This document shows, in pieces, positions 45,025-55,900 of a DNA stretch of 64,000 nucleotides (positions within the stretch are counted from its first letter, which is position 1; each line of letters begins with the position of its first letter). A program made the translations under genes and the position numbers. The notes beneath the pieces are model-generated. The model saw nothing but the letters and a program-made list of their open reading frames with translations. It was not told where the DNA came from and searched no databases. This DNA comes from Pseudomonadota bacterium (GTDB taxonomy: Bacteria > Pseudomonadota > Gammaproteobacteria > Burkholderiales > Rhodocyclaceae). The stretch is from the NCBI GenBank assembly GCA_018262095.1, contig JAGTRW010000005.1, positions 1 through 64,000 of the forward strand, read 5' to 3'.

Positions 45025-46569
45025 TCAGTGTCCACCGGCAGCGGCGTCGACGACCCGCGTTGGTTTCGGCGCCAGCCAGATGACCGAAGCAGCAACGACA
45101 AAGGCGATGCCGACCGCCGCCATGATCTGGTTGGTCGCCAACATGACCGCCTGACCGTTGATCAAGCGGTCGATCGACTGCAGAACCGCATCGGCCGCCA
45201 TGCCCGAGTTTTCCAGCAAGGCGCGAACGCTCTGATCGCTGTCCGACAGGCCGACGAGTTCGGCGTGATTGCGGGTGATCTGGTCGTCCCAGAGCGTCGT
45301 GATCAACGACGTCGCAAAGGCGCCTGAGAGCGTGCGCAGGAAATTCATCAGCCCCGCCGCCGACGCCGTTTCGCCTTCGTCGACGCTGGCCAGCGCCAGG
45401 CTGGTCGTCGGGATGAAGAAGAACGGCATGCCGATCCCCATCAACATGATCGGCAGCGATACGTCCCAGAAGCCCATATCGGTGGTCGCAATGGTCCGCA
45501 GCAGAGTAACCAGCCCGAGCCACATCACGCCGCCGAACACCAGGCGGCGCAGATCGACCTTGCTCGACAGGATCGCCACAATCGGCGCCGCCAGCACGGC
45601 AAACACCCCGGACCACGCCGTGGCCATGCCGGCGGTGGTCGCCGTATACCCCATATAGGTTTGCAGCCATTGCGGCGTCAGTACATTGATGCCGAAGAAA
45701 GCAGCGAACGCCAGGCTGATGGTCAGCACGCTGACCGAAAATCCACGATGACGGAAGACCCGCAGATCGACGATCGGATGTTCTTCATGCAATTCCCAGA
45801 TCAGGAAGGCCGCAAAACCAATGATGGCGATGACGGCCAGCGCGATGATCGCGGGGGACGAGAACCAGTCGAGTTCCTTGCCTTCGTCGAGCATCAGTTG
45901 GAGAGAGGCCACCCACACCACGAGAAGGATCAGGCCGATCCGGTCGATCGGGTTTTTGAGCAAAGGCTGTTCATAGCGCTTGAGCATTTTCCAGGCGATG
46001 AACGCACAACTCGCGGCGATCGGCACGTTGATGTAGAAGATCCACGGCCAGCTGTAGTTGTCGCACAAATAGCCGCCGAGAATCGGGCCGACGACCGGCG
46101 CGACCAGCGTGGTCATCGACCAGATGGTGAGCGCGGCCGTCGCCTTTTCTTTCGGGAAGATGCGCAGCAACAGGGTTTGCGACAGGGGCATCAGGGGGCC
46201 GCCGGCAAAGCCCTGACAGATGCGGGCAAAGACCAGCATCCCCAGTGACGTCGATAGACCGCAGATTGCCGAGCAGACGCCAAACATCGCCATCGCGATG
46301 GCAAAGACGCGCACGGCGCCGAAGCGTGCCGCCAGCCAGCCGGTCAGCGGTACGGTGATCGCTTCGGCCACCGAATACGAGGTAATCACCCAGGTGCCTT
46401 GGCTGGTGGTTGCGCCAAGCGCACCCGAGATGCTCGGCACGGACACATTGGCAATGGTCATGTCGAGCACGGCGATGAAGTTTGCGATGGCGAGGATGAT
46501 CGCCGCTGACCAGAGCATGGCGCCGGTCAGTGGCGCGTCACCGTGGTGCAAAGTCGTGCTTGGGTTCAT
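45025..46569 (-). CDS. emrB: EmrB-type MFS drug exporter (DHA2, 14 TMS)
   Basis: 514 residues, about 14 hydrophobic helices. Motifs: ANFIAVLDMTIANVSVPSISGALGAT (DHA2 motif D1), GWLAARFGAVRVF (motif A), ARICQGFAGGPLMPLSQTLLLRIFP (motif B) and APVVGPILGGYL (motif C). It exports hydrophobic compounds or uncouplers through EmrA and an outer-membrane channel. It lies 15 bp behind emrA in the OMF-emrA-emrB operon controlled by the divergent TetR gene. Confidence 0.92.
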   Translation of the reverse strand: MNPSTTLHHGDAPLTGAMLWSAAIILAIANFIAVLDMTIANVSVPSISGALGATTSQGTWVITSYSVAEAITVPLTGWLAARFGAVRVFAIAMAMFGVCSAICGLSTSLGMLVFARICQGFAGGPLMPLSQTLLLRIFPKEKATAALTIWSMTTLVAPVVGPILGGYLCDNYSWPWIFYINVPIAASCAFIAWKMLKRYEQPLLKNPIDRIGLILLVVWVASLQLMLDEGKELDWFSSPAIIALAVIAIIGFAAFLIWELHEEHPIVDLRVFRHRGFSVSVLTISLAFAAFFGINVLTPQWLQTYMGYTATTAGMATAWSGVFAVLAAPIVAILSSKVDLRRLVFGGVMWLGLVTLLRTIATTDMGFWDVSLPIMLMGIGMPFFFIPTTSLALASVDEGETASAAGLMNFLRTLSGAFATSLITTLWDDQITRNHAELVGLSDSDQSVRALLENSGMAADAVLQSIDRLINGQAVMLATNQIMAAVGIAFVVAASVIWLAPKPTRVVDAAAGGH

Positions 46570-46584
46570 CTCACAGTGCTCCGC

Positions 46585-47718
46585 TTAGCTGTTGCCACGC
46601 GTGTCGATCTTGGCGGTCATCGATAGCCCGACCTTGAGCGGATTGGCCTGCAGTTCGGCGGGGTCGAGCTTGATGCGCACCGGAACGCGCTGCACCACCT
46701 TGATCCAGTTGCCGGTGGCGTTCTGTGCCGGGATTGCCGAAAACGCGGCACCCGAGCCGCCCGAGAAGCCCTCGACGGTGCCGTGATAAGTGACGGCGCC
46801 GCCGTAAATGTCGGCCTGCAAGGTCACCGGTTGGCCGGCACGGACATTTTCGAGCTGCCCTTCCTTGAAGTTGGCGTCGACGTGCATCTCCTGCACCGGC
46901 ACCACGGCGAGCAGTTGGGTGCCGGCCTGAACGCGCTGGCCGAGTTGAACCTGACGCTTGGCGACCACGCCATCGACCGGCGCGCGGACCACCGTGCGTT
47001 CCAGATCGATGGCGGCCTGATCGCGGCGCGCGCGCGCCAGAGCGACTTCCGGATTCGTCTCTTCCGTCGTATTGGCGATCAGCGCGGCATTGACGCCCTT
47101 GCTGCCGATCGCCGCGTCCCGGTTGGCCTTGGCTTGCGCCGTCGCGGCTTGCGCCACCGCCAGGCTGGCCTTGGCCGCGGCGAACGAGTTTTGCGCCCGG
47201 GTCAGTTCGTCGCCTGAAACCGACCCGGAGGCCGACAAGGCTTCACGACGCTGCAGATCGATCTTGGCGCGCGCGAAATCCGATTCAGCCGAGGTCAGCT
47301 GCGCCGCTGCGCGCTTCTCGTCGGCTTCGCGCGCAGCGATCTGGGCGGCCAAGCCGCCGTCGTTGGCGACATAGCCCCTGACCCGGCGAATGGCGCTGCC
47401 CAGATCGGCTTCAGCCTGGATGAGAGAGAGCTTGGCGTCGGTCGGATCGATGACGACCAGCACATCGCCTTGTTTGACGAACTGGGTATCGGTCACTCGG
47501 ACTTCTCCGATGGTCCCGCCGATCGACGGCGTCACCTGGGCAATCTCGACGGCCGCATAGGCGTTGTCGGTCGACACAAAATGCGCAGCATAAAGGAACC
47601 AATAGGCACCGGAGGCCAATGCCGCAGCACCGACCACGCCGGCGAGACCAACCAGCAGTTTCTTGCGCCGCGCTTCATTGGCCGGGGCGATTGAAGCAGG
47701 AATAGTGTTTTCAGACAT
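46585..47718 (-). CDS. emrA: EmrA-type membrane fusion protein
   Basis: 377-residue HlyD-family periplasmic adaptor. One N-terminal membrane helix (KLLVGLAGVVGAAALASGAYWFLY), a biotinyl-lipoyl-like strand set (FVSTDNAYAAVEIAQVTPSIGGTIGEVRVTDTQFVKQGDVLVVID), a long alpha-hairpin with alanine/glutamine-rich coiled coil at about 100-215, and the barrel segment VRAPVDGVVAKRQVQLGQRVQAG. It links EmrB with the outer-membrane factor encoded just upstream. Confidence 0.92.
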   Translation of the reverse strand: MSENTIPASIAPANEARRKKLLVGLAGVVGAAALASGAYWFLYAAHFVSTDNAYAAVEIAQVTPSIGGTIGEVRVTDTQFVKQGDVLVVIDPTDAKLSLIQAEADLGSAIRRVRGYVANDGGLAAQIAAREADEKRAAAQLTSAESDFARAKIDLQRREALSASGSVSGDELTRAQNSFAAAKASLAVAQAATAQAKANRDAAIGSKGVNAALIANTTEETNPEVALARARRDQAAIDLERTVVRAPVDGVVAKRQVQLGQRVQAGTQLLAVVPVQEMHVDANFKEGQLENVRAGQPVTLQADIYGGAVTYHGTVEGFSGGSGAAFSAIPAQNATGNWIKVVQRVPVRIKLDPAELQANPLKVGLSMTAKIDTRGNS

Positions 47719-47734
47719 GATGGGTACCTCTCGG

Positions 47735-49189
47735 TCAATTGGAAGGGGAGAGCTGTTCGCTATAGCCGCCGCCGAGCGCTTGCATCAGCGCGACATCGAG
47801 GGTGAAGCCGCGCGACTGCAGGTCGGTCAAGCTGCGCAGGCTGCCGAGCAGGACGTCTTCGGCGGAAAGCACTTCGATATAGGTGGCCAGTCCGCCCTGG
47901 TAACGATTACGGGAAATCTGATGGGCCTCGGCGGCCGCCGCCACCGCTTCCTCGGCCTTGGCTAAACGGCGACCGAGCGCCTTCTGGCTCAGGCCGGCGT
48001 TGGCAACCTCCTGTAGCGCCTGGGTCACCGTCCGGTTGTAGTTGGCTACCGCTTCATCGTAGGCGGCGGCGGTGCCGCGCAATTCGCCGCTCAGGCGCCC
48101 GCCGGTAAAGATCGGCAGCGAAATGGCAGGCCCGATGCTGCCGACGGTCGAGCCGCCTTTGCCCAACAGATCCAGGCCAAGCGACTGCAGTCCGATGAAT
48201 GCCGACAGGTTGATGTTCGGATAGAACTCGGCCTTTTTCTGATCGATGCGTCGCAACTGCGCTTCGGTGCGCAGGCGAGCGGCGACCACATCGGGACGGC
48301 GCCCCAGCAGCGCGGCCGTCAATTCGTTCGGCAAGCCGACCGGGCGGCGCAGGTCGACGGTCGGACGTGCTATCGTCAGACCGCGATCCGGCCCCGCACC
48401 GAGCAGAGCGGCCAAGCGGTGACGTTGCAGGCCGATCTGCTCATCGATTTGAAGCAGATCGCCCTCGGCGTTGGCGCGCTTGGCATCGGCTTCACGCAGG
48501 CTACCCTTGGTTTCAAGACCATTGGCAAAGCGCTCGGCGAACAGCGTCGCCGTCTGGCTGCGTACTTCCACCGAGCGGGCGGCGGTGTCACGCGCGGCGA
48601 AGAGACGCGCCAATTCCATGTAGTCGGTGGCGATGCTCGCCGACAAGGTCAAACGGGTCTGCGCCAGTTCCGCCCGGCTGGCCTCGGTTTCCGAGGTGGC
48701 CGCCGCCAGCGCGGCGCGATTCTTTCCCCAGAAATCGAGTTCCCAGCTCAAATCGAGCGTCGCTCGTCCATAGTCCTGCCAGCCGTCGGGCGTCATCGAC
48801 TTGGGTGTCAAATAGTTGTCACTCTGCCGTTGCTCGGTCACCGAGCCGTTGGCGGAAAGTTGCGGCAACAGCGGCGCTCCGGCGACTTGCCCGGCCGCTT
48901 CGGCACGGCGCAGACGGGCGCTGGCGGCAACCAGGTCAGGGGCGTCGCGCAGTCCTTCGTCGATCAGCGTGTCAAGTTGCTGATCGGCGTACGCCCGCCA
49001 CCAGCGATCGTCGGGCCAGCGCGTGGCCGGCGCGGCAAACGACTGGCTTGCCGCGTAGCTCTGGCTGTCTTTGGGGACGGCCAGTTGGTCGAGGAAAGGG
49101 ATCTGGGCGCAGCCGGTGATGGCCAGCGCGAGTCCGGTTAGAAAAATTCGCCGTGGCAACGCGGCTACGGCGGGTCGATACAGGATCAT
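47735..49189 (-). CDS. Outer-membrane factor lipoprotein (NodT/OprM family) of the Emr system
   Basis: 484 residues, signal peptide ending in lipobox ITGC. Two OEP repeats are visible, with LSWELDFWGKNRAALAAATSE in the first half and [30 protein letters not shown] in the second. The TolC-like channel lets the EmrAB pump work across the outer membrane. It is first in its operon; the start region is preceded by the TetR operators at 49200 and 49251. A second OMF gene serves the RND system nearby. Confidence 0.9.
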   Translation of the reverse strand: MILYRPAVAALPRRIFLTGLALAITGCAQIPFLDQLAVPKDSQSYAASQSFAAPATRWPDDRWWRAYADQQLDTLIDEGLRDAPDLVAASARLRRAEAAGQVAGAPLLPQLSANGSVTEQRQSDNYLTPKSMTPDGWQDYGRATLDLSWELDFWGKNRAALAAATSETEASRAELAQTRLTLSASIATDYMELARLFAARDTAARSVEVRSQTATLFAERFANGLETKGSLREADAKRANAEGDLLQIDEQIGLQRHRLAALLGAGPDRGLTIARPTVDLRRPVGLPNELTAALLGRRPDVVAARLRTEAQLRRIDQKKAEFYPNINLSAFIGLQSLGLDLLGKGGSTVGSIGPAISLPIFTGGRLSGELRGTAAAYDEAVANYNRTVTQALQEVANAGLSQKALGRRLAKAEEAVAAAAEAHQISRNRYQGGLATYIEVLSAEDVLLGSLRSLTDLQSRGFTLDVALMQALGGGYSEQLSPSN

Positions 49190-49199
49190 ACTTCCTCCA

Positions 49200-49223
49200 A
49201 AACTAAACAGTTTGTTTTAGTTT
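49200..49223. promoter_or_regulatory. TetR operator 1 of the emr locus
   Basis: 24 bp palindrome with arms AAACTAAA and TTTAGTTT around a central CAGTTTGT region. It lies 10 bp from the OMF start codon and overlaps its likely promoter/leader. It matches operator 2 in 21 of 24 positions. Confidence 0.75.
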
Positions 49224-49250
49224 ATGCTTGAGTTTTTCGCGTGTCAAGTT

Positions 49251-49274
49251 AAACTGAACAGGTTGATTTAGTTT
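49251..49274. promoter_or_regulatory. TetR operator 2 of the emr locus
   Basis: Second copy of the palindrome, arms AAACTGAA and TTTAGTTT, ending just before the ribosome binding site of the divergent TetR gene. The spacing between the two centres is 51 bp, about five helical turns, so both face the same side of DNA. Confidence 0.75.
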
Positions 49275-49285
49275 TGGAGCCGTAA

Positions 49286-49921
49286 ATGAAAAAAAAGACA
49301 GAAGAGAAACGCCAAGCCATCGTCGATGCGGCGGCAGAGGTGTTCCGCGAGTTGGGGTTCGAGCGCGCATCGATGGCGGAAATTTGCCGGCGCGTCGGTT
49401 TTTCTTCGGCGACGCTCTACAACTACTTCTCTTCGAAGGAAACGCTGTTCTATGAAGTCGTGTACGAAGCGAACGAGGCCGAGTTTCAGACGGTCCACGA
49501 ACTGCTCAATCACGCGACAGAAGATATTGCTGACGCCTTGCGCCATTTCGGCGAGCGCTTGCTGGCCCTGATCTATTCACCTGACATCATGGCTGTACGC
49601 CGGCTGGTGACCGCCAGTTTCGGTCATGGCGAATTCAGCCGGAACTGCTTCGAGCAAGGGCCGAAGCGCAGCATAAGCGAGCTTTCAGCGTTCTTGCTCG
49701 AAGCAATGAAGAACGGGAAACTGCGCCAGTGCGATCCGGTCGTGGCGACCTTGCACTTAAGGGGCCTGCTTGAATCCGAACTGCTCGACACGTTCATCTT
49801 TCAGATCGAGGGCGATATCGACCCCGAGCGAATCAAGGGTATTGTCGGGCGTGCGGTAGCGGTCTTCATGGCCGCCTACGGACCCCCATCAGCGCGGCAA
49901 GACGTCTCCATCGGCGCCTAA
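49286..49921 (+). CDS. TetR-family repressor of the Emr-type operon
   Basis: 211 residues. N-terminal helix-turn-helix: IVDAAAEVFRELGFERASMAEICRRVGFSSATLYNYFSSKETLF. The C-terminal region resembles the AefR-like TetR C-terminal domain (AVRRLVTASFGHGEFSRNCFEQGP). GGAG lies about seven bases before ATG 49286. It diverges from the OMF-emrA-emrB operon and two near-identical palindromes lie in between. Expected to repress both directions until a pump substrate binds. Confidence 0.9.
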   Translation: MKKKTEEKRQAIVDAAAEVFRELGFERASMAEICRRVGFSSATLYNYFSSKETLFYEVVYEANEAEFQTVHELLNHATEDIADALRHFGERLLALIYSPDIMAVRRLVTASFGHGEFSRNCFEQGPKRSISELSAFLLEAMKNGKLRQCDPVVATLHLRGLLESELLDTFIFQIEGDIDPERIKGIVGRAVAVFMAAYGPPSARQDVSIGA

Positions 49922-50011
49922 ATTTCTGAGCGGTCTCCGCGGCCTTGCGCCGCGCTGCCGTTGGCGTATCCGGTGCCCAAGACGGTCTTTCGCGCCAGGC
50001 CCGCAGCACGT

Positions 50012-50053
50012 GCGGCCCGGTTTCAAGAACCGCTGATCAAACGGCGGTTCTTG
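50012..50053 (+). repeat. Dispersed repeat copy B with perfect hairpin
   Basis: GCGGCCCGGTTTCAAGAA starts a segment that ends in a hairpin with arms CAAGAACCGC (50024-50033) and GCGGTTCTTG (50044-50053). From about 49995 on it follows copy A (3' end of the MoaD-like gene and its terminator) at roughly 80% identity, including an in-frame GFKNR-stop. It lies between the convergent TetR and OMF genes, where it probably acts as a two-way terminator. Confidence 0.65.
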
Positions 50054-50091
50054 CAAGGCGCCGTGCTCAACCTTCATCCGTGGCGCAAGGC

Positions 50092-51513
50092 TCATTCGCG
50101 CACGCCGCCGCCGAGCACTTTGTAGAGAGTGAGCAGATTGGTTTGCCGCAGAAGCCGCGTACTGACCAGCGAGAGTTGTGCGGCATAGAAGGAGCGCTGA
50201 TAGACGAGCACCGAGAGGTAGCTGTCGACGCCATTCTTATAGCGCAACTCGGCAAGCTGGTAGCTCTGCTCGTAGGAATCCGTCTGCGCCTGCTGGGCGC
50301 GCAGCGCGCCGTCGGCGGTGCCGCGCTGGGCCAGGGCGTCAGCCACTTCGCGGAACGCGGTCTGCACGTCTTTCTCGTAGGTCGCGACCTGGATGTCGCG
50401 CGCGACCTCGGCCTGATCGAGCGACGATTGCAGCCTGCCGCCGGTAAAGATCGGCAGGTTGATTTGCGGCGCGAAGGTCCACAGGCCATTGCCGCCGTTG
50501 AACAGCCGACCCAGTTCGGCGCTGCCGCTGCCCGCGTTGGCGGTCAGCGAGATGCTCGGAAAAAAGGCCGCGCGGGCGGCGCCGATGTCGGCATTGGCGG
50601 CCTTGAGCGCATGCTCGTCGGCGCGCAGGTCGGGGCGGCGCAGCAAGACGTCGGAGGCGAGCCCGGTGGGCACCTCCGGCAACACCGGCGCGCCCTTGAA
50701 GAGCCCCAGCGGCGGCCGCAAATCATCGGGCAGCGGGCTGCCGATCAGCAGCGCCAGCGCGTTCTCGCCCTGTGCCACGCGGGTGGTGTAGGTTGCAATG
50801 TCCACGTCGGCGCCGTCCACGCTCGCCTGCGCCGAAGCCACGTCGATCTGCGACGCGACGCGCGCGTCATGGCGCTTGCGCGTCAGGCGCAGGGTGTGCA
50901 GCAGGCTGTCCAGCGTATCCTTGGCGATCTTCAGGCGCTCCTGGTCCGCTGCGAGGGTCAGATAGCCGCTCACCACCTGAGCAATCACGCTGATCTGCGC
51001 GGCGTCTCGGGTTTCCACCTGTTGCAGCCAGGCTTCGCGGGAAGATTCGGCCTGATTGCTGATCTTGCCGAAGAAATCCAGCTCATAGCTTGAAAATCCG
51101 AGGGTAGCGCTGTAGTTGTGGCTGATCCGCCCGGCCGATTCGCCGACCACGTCGCGCGCGCCCTTGGCCTGGGTCGCCGCGCCGGCGGCGCTGACACTCG
51201 GGAACAGATCGGCACGGCTGACGCCGTAGGCGGCCCGGGCGCGCTCGACGTTGAGCGCGGCGATGCGCAGGTCGCGGTTGTTGGCCAGCGCCATCTCGAC
51301 GAGCTGGCGCGCACGCGCGTCGGCGACGAAGGTTTTCCAACCGGTATCGATGGCGCTGCGCTCACTGTCGCGGGCGGCGCCGGCGTAGGCCCCCTGCGTC
51401 GGCCAGTTCTGTGGCACCGGGGCGTCCGGACGCTCGTACTGCGGCGTCAGCAGCGCGCCGCAGCCGGCGAGGAGCAGGGCGGCGACGGCCGCCGGGAGGA
51501 TACGTGGCATCAT
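50092..51513 (-). CDS. Outer-membrane factor lipoprotein (NodT/OprM family) of the RND system
   Basis: 473 residues from ATG 51513, lipobox LAGC. OEP features: VDTGWKTF-like start ([26 protein letters not shown]), [62 protein letters not shown], and [41 protein letters not shown]. Outer-membrane channel of the MFP-RND-OMF operon. It overlaps the RND stop by four bases (ATGA). A longer upstream reading is inside the RND gene. Confidence 0.92.
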   Translation of the reverse strand: MMPRILPAAVAALLLAGCGALLTPQYERPDAPVPQNWPTQGAYAGAARDSERSAIDTGWKTFVADARARQLVEMALANNRDLRIAALNVERARAAYGVSRADLFPSVSAAGAATQAKGARDVVGESAGRISHNYSATLGFSSYELDFFGKISNQAESSREAWLQQVETRDAAQISVIAQVVSGYLTLAADQERLKIAKDTLDSLLHTLRLTRKRHDARVASQIDVASAQASVDGADVDIATYTTRVAQGENALALLIGSPLPDDLRPPLGLFKGAPVLPEVPTGLASDVLLRRPDLRADEHALKAANADIGAARAAFFPSISLTANAGSGSAELGRLFNGGNGLWTFAPQINLPIFTGGRLQSSLDQAEVARDIQVATYEKDVQTAFREVADALAQRGTADGALRAQQAQTDSYEQSYQLAELRYKNGVDSYLSVLVYQRSFYAAQLSLVSTRLLRQTNLLTLYKVLGGGVRE

Positions 51514-54500
51514 TCTGGAGTCCTCTGGTTCTGTTCGGCAGCAGCGGGCTGCACGGCTTTCGACCGGGTCGGGAAGACGCCGCGGATCACCACGAAGAAC
51601 AGCGGAATCAGGAAGATCCCGACCGCCGTCGAGGCGATCATTCCGCCGAGTACCCCGGTACCGATCGCATTTTGTGCGCCGGAGCCGGCGCCGTTGGTCA
51701 AGGCCAGCGGCAACACGCCGAGGCCGAACGCCAGCGAGGTCATCAGGATCGGGCGCAAACGCATGCGCACCGCGGTCAGGGTCGCGTCGATCAGGCTGTG
51801 GCCCTGCTCCTGCAGCGACTTGGCGAATTCGACGATGAGGATCGCATTCTTGGTCGCCAGGCCGACCGTGGCGAGCAGCCCGACCTGGAAGTACACATCG
51901 TTGGAAAGTCCGCGCAGCGTGGTGGCGAGCACGGCGCCGAGCACCCCGAGCGGCACCACGAGAATCACCGAGAAGGGCACCGACCAGCTCTCGTAGAGCG
52001 CCGCCAGACACAGCAGCACCACCAGCACCGAGAGCGCGTAGAGCATCGGCGCCTGCGAGCCGGCCATGCGTTCCTGATACGACAGCCCGGTCCATGAATA
52101 GCCGATGCCGCGCGGCAGCTTGGCGACGAGCTTTTGCATTTCGGCCATGGCCACGCCGGAACTCACGCCGGGCTGCGGCGAGCCCTGGATTTCCAACGAC
52201 GACACCCCGTTATAGCGTTCCAGGCGCGGCGAGGCGAAGGTCCACGACGCCTTGGTGAAGGCCGAAAAGGGCACCATGTCGCCATGGCTGTTCTTGACGT
52301 GCCAGCGGTCGACATCCTTGGGCTGCATGCGGAAGGGCGCATCGCCCTGCACATAGACCTTCTTGGTGCGGCCGTTGTCGAGGAAGTCATTGACGTAGTT
52401 GCCGCCCCAAGCGGTCGACAGCGCCGTATTGATCGACGCGAGGCTCAGGCCGAGCGCGCCGGCCTGGCGTTTGTCGACTTCCAGGCGGTACTGCTGCGTG
52501 TCGTCCATCCCGTTGGGACGCACCCCGGTGAGCAGCGGGCTCTGCGCGGCCATGCCGAGCAGCATGTTGCGGGCGGCCATCAGCTGTTCATGGCCCAGGC
52601 CGCCCTGGTCCTGCAGTTGCAGGTCGAAGCCCGAGGCGTTGCCGAGGTCCATGATGGCCGGCGGAGCAAAGGCGAACACCATCGCCTCGTTGATCTGCGA
52701 GAAAGCGCCCATGGCCCGAGCAGCGACGGCGGCGACACTCTGTTCGGGGCGTGGGCGCAGGCTCCAGTCATTGAGCTGAACGAAGACCATGGCGGTGTTC
52801 TGGCCATTCCCGGCAAAACTGAAGCCGGTGACGGCGAACACCGAATCGACGTTATCCTTCTCGTCGACGAGGAAGTGTTTCTCGACCTTCTCGATCACCT
52901 CCTGGGTGCTCGCCTGCGTCGAACCTGGCGGCAGCATTGCCGAGACGTAGAGGATGCCCTGATCCTCCTCGGGCAGGAACGACGTCGGCATGCGCGCGAA
53001 AAGCACGCCCATGATCAGCACGATGGCCAGATAAATCGCCACCGAGCGGCGCTTGCGCTGCAGGATGGCGGCCACCGCGCCCTGATAGCGGTCGGCGTTG
53101 CGTTCGAAGACACGGTTGAACCAGCCGAAGAAGCCGCGGTGGTGACGTTCGTGGTCTTTCTCCACCGGCTTGAGCAGCGTAGCGCACAGCGCCGGAGTGA
53201 GCACCAGCGCGACCAGCACCGAGAGCGCCATCGACGAGACGATGGTGATCGAGAACTGGCGGTAGATGACACCGGTCGATCCGCCAAAGAAGGCCATCGG
53301 GACGAACACCGCGGAGAGCACCAGACCGATGCCGACCAGGGCGCCGGTGATCTGGTCCATCGACTTGCGCGTGGCTTCCTTCGGCGAGAGCCCTTCCTCG
53401 CTCATCACGCGCTCGACGTTTTCGACCACCACGATGGCATCGTCGACCAATAGCCCGATGGCGAGCACCACGCCAAACATGGTCAGCGTGTTGATCGAAT
53501 AGCCGAAGGCATAGAGGATGCCGAAGGTTCCCAGCAGCACCACCGGCACGGCGATCGTCGGAATCAGCGTGATACGGAAGTTCTGCAGGAACAGGTACAT
53601 CACCAGGAAGACCAGCACGATGGCTTCGCCCAGCGTCTTGATCACCTCGATGATCGAGATCCGCACCACCGGCGTGGTATCGAACGGATTGACCACCGAC
53701 ATGTTTTTCGGGAAATACTGACCGAGTTCGTGCAGCCGGGCGGTGACGGCCTTCGCCGTCTCCAGCGCATTGGCGCCGTTGGTCAGGCTAACGGCGACGC
53801 CGGTGGCCGGCTTGCCGTTGTAGCGCGAGAGCGTGCTGTAGTCCTCGGCACCGATCTCGATTCGCGCGACATCCTTGAGGAATACCGTTGAACCGTCGCT
53901 CTTCGTCTTGAGCAGGATGTTGCCGAACTGTTCTGTCGTCTGCAGCAGCGACTGCGCGGTGATCGTCACGTTGAGCTTCTGCGCCTTGACCGAAGGGGTG
54001 CCGCCGAGCTGGCCGGCCGAGACTTCGGCATTCTGCGCGGCGATCGCGCTGCTCACGTCCGCCAGGTCAAGCTTGTAGGTGTAGAGCTTGTGCGGATCGA
54101 GCCAAATGCGCATCGCATGCTTGGCGCCAAACAGCTGAACGCTGCCGACGCCTTTGACTCGACTGACCGGATCGAGCACGTTGGCCGACACGTAGTCCGA
54201 GAGATCCGTGTCGCTCATGCTGTTATCGTCCGAGACGAAGCCCAGCACCATCAGGAAGTTGGAATTGGCCTTGGCCACCGTGATGCCCTGCGTCTGCACC
54301 ACGCTGGGCAGCTTCGGCGTCGCCAATTGCAGCTTGTTCTGCACCTGTACCTGGGCGATGTCCGGATTGGTACCGGCGTCGAAGGTCAGCGTAATCGACG
54401 CCGATCCCTGTGAATCGCTGGTTGAAGCCATGTAGGCCAGGCCGTCGATGCCCTTCATGTTCTGCTCGATGACCTGCGTGACGGTGTTTTCGATGGTCTG

Positions 54501-54662
54501 GGCTGACGCGCCAGGATAGCTCGCCGAAATGCTCACCTGCGGCGGCGCGACGTTGGGGTACTGCGAAATGGGTAGCTCGACGATGGCCAATACGCCGGCC
54601 AGCATGATGATGATGGCGATCACCCAGGCAAAGATCGGCCGGTCAATGAAGAAACGTGACAT
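51510..54662 (-). CDS. RND multidrug efflux transporter (AcrB/MexB family, HAE1)
   Basis: 1050 residues, standard length. [23 protein letters not shown] at the N-terminus, [10 protein letters not shown]-type porter region, [19 protein letters not shown] in TM4 with the proton-relay aspartates (here [18 protein letters not shown]), and the second-half [15 protein letters not shown] with the relay lysine. These are the charged residues needed for proton-driven export. Broad drug/solvent export from periplasm and inner leaflet is the family role. It follows the MFP gene by 24 bp. Confidence 0.95.
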   Translation of the reverse strand: MSRFFIDRPIFAWVIAIIIMLAGVLAIVELPISQYPNVAPPQVSISASYPGASAQTIENTVTQVIEQNMKGIDGLAYMASTSDSQGSASITLTFDAGTNPDIAQVQVQNKLQLATPKLPSVVQTQGITVAKANSNFLMVLGFVSDDNSMSDTDLSDYVSANVLDPVSRVKGVGSVQLFGAKHAMRIWLDPHKLYTYKLDLADVSSAIAAQNAEVSAGQLGGTPSVKAQKLNVTITAQSLLQTTEQFGNILLKTKSDGSTVFLKDVARIEIGAEDYSTLSRYNGKPATGVAVSLTNGANALETAKAVTARLHELGQYFPKNMSVVNPFDTTPVVRISIIEVIKTLGEAIVLVFLVMYLFLQNFRITLIPTIAVPVVLLGTFGILYAFGYSINTLTMFGVVLAIGLLVDDAIVVVENVERVMSEEGLSPKEATRKSMDQITGALVGIGLVLSAVFVPMAFFGGSTGVIYRQFSITIVSSMALSVLVALVLTPALCATLLKPVEKDHERHHRGFFGWFNRVFERNADRYQGAVAAILQRKRRSVAIYLAIVLIMGVLFARMPTSFLPEEDQGILYVSAMLPPGSTQASTQEVIEKVEKHFLVDEKDNVDSVFAVTGFSFAGNGQNTAMVFVQLNDWSLRPRPEQSVAAVAARAMGAFSQINEAMVFAFAPPAIMDLGNASGFDLQLQDQGGLGHEQLMAARNMLLGMAAQSPLLTGVRPNGMDDTQQYRLEVDKRQAGALGLSLASINTALSTAWGGNYVNDFLDNGRTKKVYVQGDAPFRMQPKDVDRWHVKNSHGDMVPFSAFTKASWTFASPRLERYNGVSSLEIQGSPQPGVSSGVAMAEMQKLVAKLPRGIGYSWTGLSYQERMAGSQAPMLYALSVLVVLLCLAALYESWSVPFSVILVVPLGVLGAVLATTLRGLSNDVYFQVGLLATVGLATKNAILIVEFAKSLQEQGHSLIDATLTAVRMRLRPILMTSLAFGLGVLPLALTNGAGSGAQNAIGTGVLGGMIASTAVGIFLIPLFFVVIRGVFPTRSKAVQPAAAEQNQRTPE

Positions 54663-54686
54663 GGATAGGATTTCCCGGCAGTCGGA

Positions 54687-55820
54687 TTAATTGGACGCAG
54701 GTGCTGATGCGGCAGCGGCAGCCGGTGCGATCTGCACCGCAGCGCCGGCCTGCACATACTGCAGTCCGCTGATGATGAGCTGATCGCCCGGACTCAGTCC
54801 GGCGCTGACGAGCCACTGATTGCCCACCGAGCGCGAGGTCTGCACCTCGCGTTCCTCCGCCTTGCCGTCCTTGCCCACCACCATCACGGTGGCCTGGCCC
54901 TTGGCGTTATGCGTGACGTAGTTCTGCTGCACGAGGATGGCCTGTTCGTTGACGCCTTCGATCAGCCGGGCCTTGACAAACATTCCCGGCAGCAGCCGAT
55001 GCTTCGGGTTGCGGAAGATCGCGCGCAGCGTCACCGAACCGGTGCTGGTATCCACCGAAACATCCGCGAACTGCAGCTTGCCCTCCTGCGGGTATTCGCT
55101 GCCGTCCTCAAGCGTCAGCTTGACCCGCGCGGCATTTTCGCCGGCCGCCTTGATCGCGCCACTGGCCAGCTGATTCTGCAGTTCGAGCAGTTCTCGGCTC
55201 GAACGTGTCACGTCCACATAGATCGGATCGAGCTGCTGAACGGTGGCCAGCGCCGTGGCCTGGTCGGCGGTGACCAGTGCCCCGACGGTGACGCTCGATT
55301 TGCCGATGCGCCCGGCCACCGGGGAATACACATGGGTATAGTCCAGATTGATTTTGGCCGTCTGCAGCGCCGCCTCGGCCTGTTTCAGTGCCGCAGCGGC
55401 GTCATCGTAATCCTGCTGACCGATCGCGTCGCTGGCCGCCAATTCCTTGTAGCGCTGGGCCTTCAGGCGCAGCGCCACGACGTTGGCGGCGGCGCTCTCA
55501 TAGGTGGCGCGGTAACTGTCCGGGGCGATCTGATAGAGCGGCTGCCCGGCCTTCACTTCGGCGCCTTCCTCAAAGAGGCGTTTCTGGATGATGCCGCCGA
55601 CCTGCGGGCGCACTTCAGCAATCGTGTGCGCCGAGGTGCGGCCGGCGAGTTCGGTGTCCAGCGCCACGCGCTGCGCGACGATCTGCTGCACATTCACCAC
55701 CGGCGCCTGCTGCTGGCCCTGCGCTTGAGCCTCGTTGCTGCCGGACTGGCAGCCGGTCAGTCCAGACGCGATGGCGGCAGCCAGCAGAAAAACCGGAGGA
55801 GTCCTGAAATGGGGGGGCAT
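54687..55820 (-). CDS. RND efflux periplasmic adaptor (AcrA/MexA family)
   Basis: 377 residues from ATG 55820, lipobox LTGC. Barrel-sandwich segments ELAGRTSAHTIAEVRPQVGGIIQKRLFEEGAEVKAGQPLYQI and AKINLDYTHVYSPVAGRIGKSSVTVGALV flank a hairpin with YKELAASDAIGQQDYDDAAAALKQAEAALQ. These are typical of AcrA. First structural gene of the RND operon, 80 bp behind the TetR gene and in the same direction. Confidence 0.93.
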   Translation of the reverse strand: MPPHFRTPPVFLLAAAIASGLTGCQSGSNEAQAQGQQQAPVVNVQQIVAQRVALDTELAGRTSAHTIAEVRPQVGGIIQKRLFEEGAEVKAGQPLYQIAPDSYRATYESAAANVVALRLKAQRYKELAASDAIGQQDYDDAAAALKQAEAALQTAKINLDYTHVYSPVAGRIGKSSVTVGALVTADQATALATVQQLDPIYVDVTRSSRELLELQNQLASGAIKAAGENAARVKLTLEDGSEYPQEGKLQFADVSVDTSTGSVTLRAIFRNPKHRLLPGMFVKARLIEGVNEQAILVQQNYVTHNAKGQATVMVVGKDGKAEEREVQTSRSVGNQWLVSAGLSPGDQLIISGLQYVQAGAAVQIAPAAAAASAPASN

Positions 55821-55900
55821 GGAAAGGCCTTGTCTCGAAAATGGGGGGAAAGAAGGGCGTACGCTGCGCCAGGGGTCGCTATGGATTTCCAGAAGTTGGC

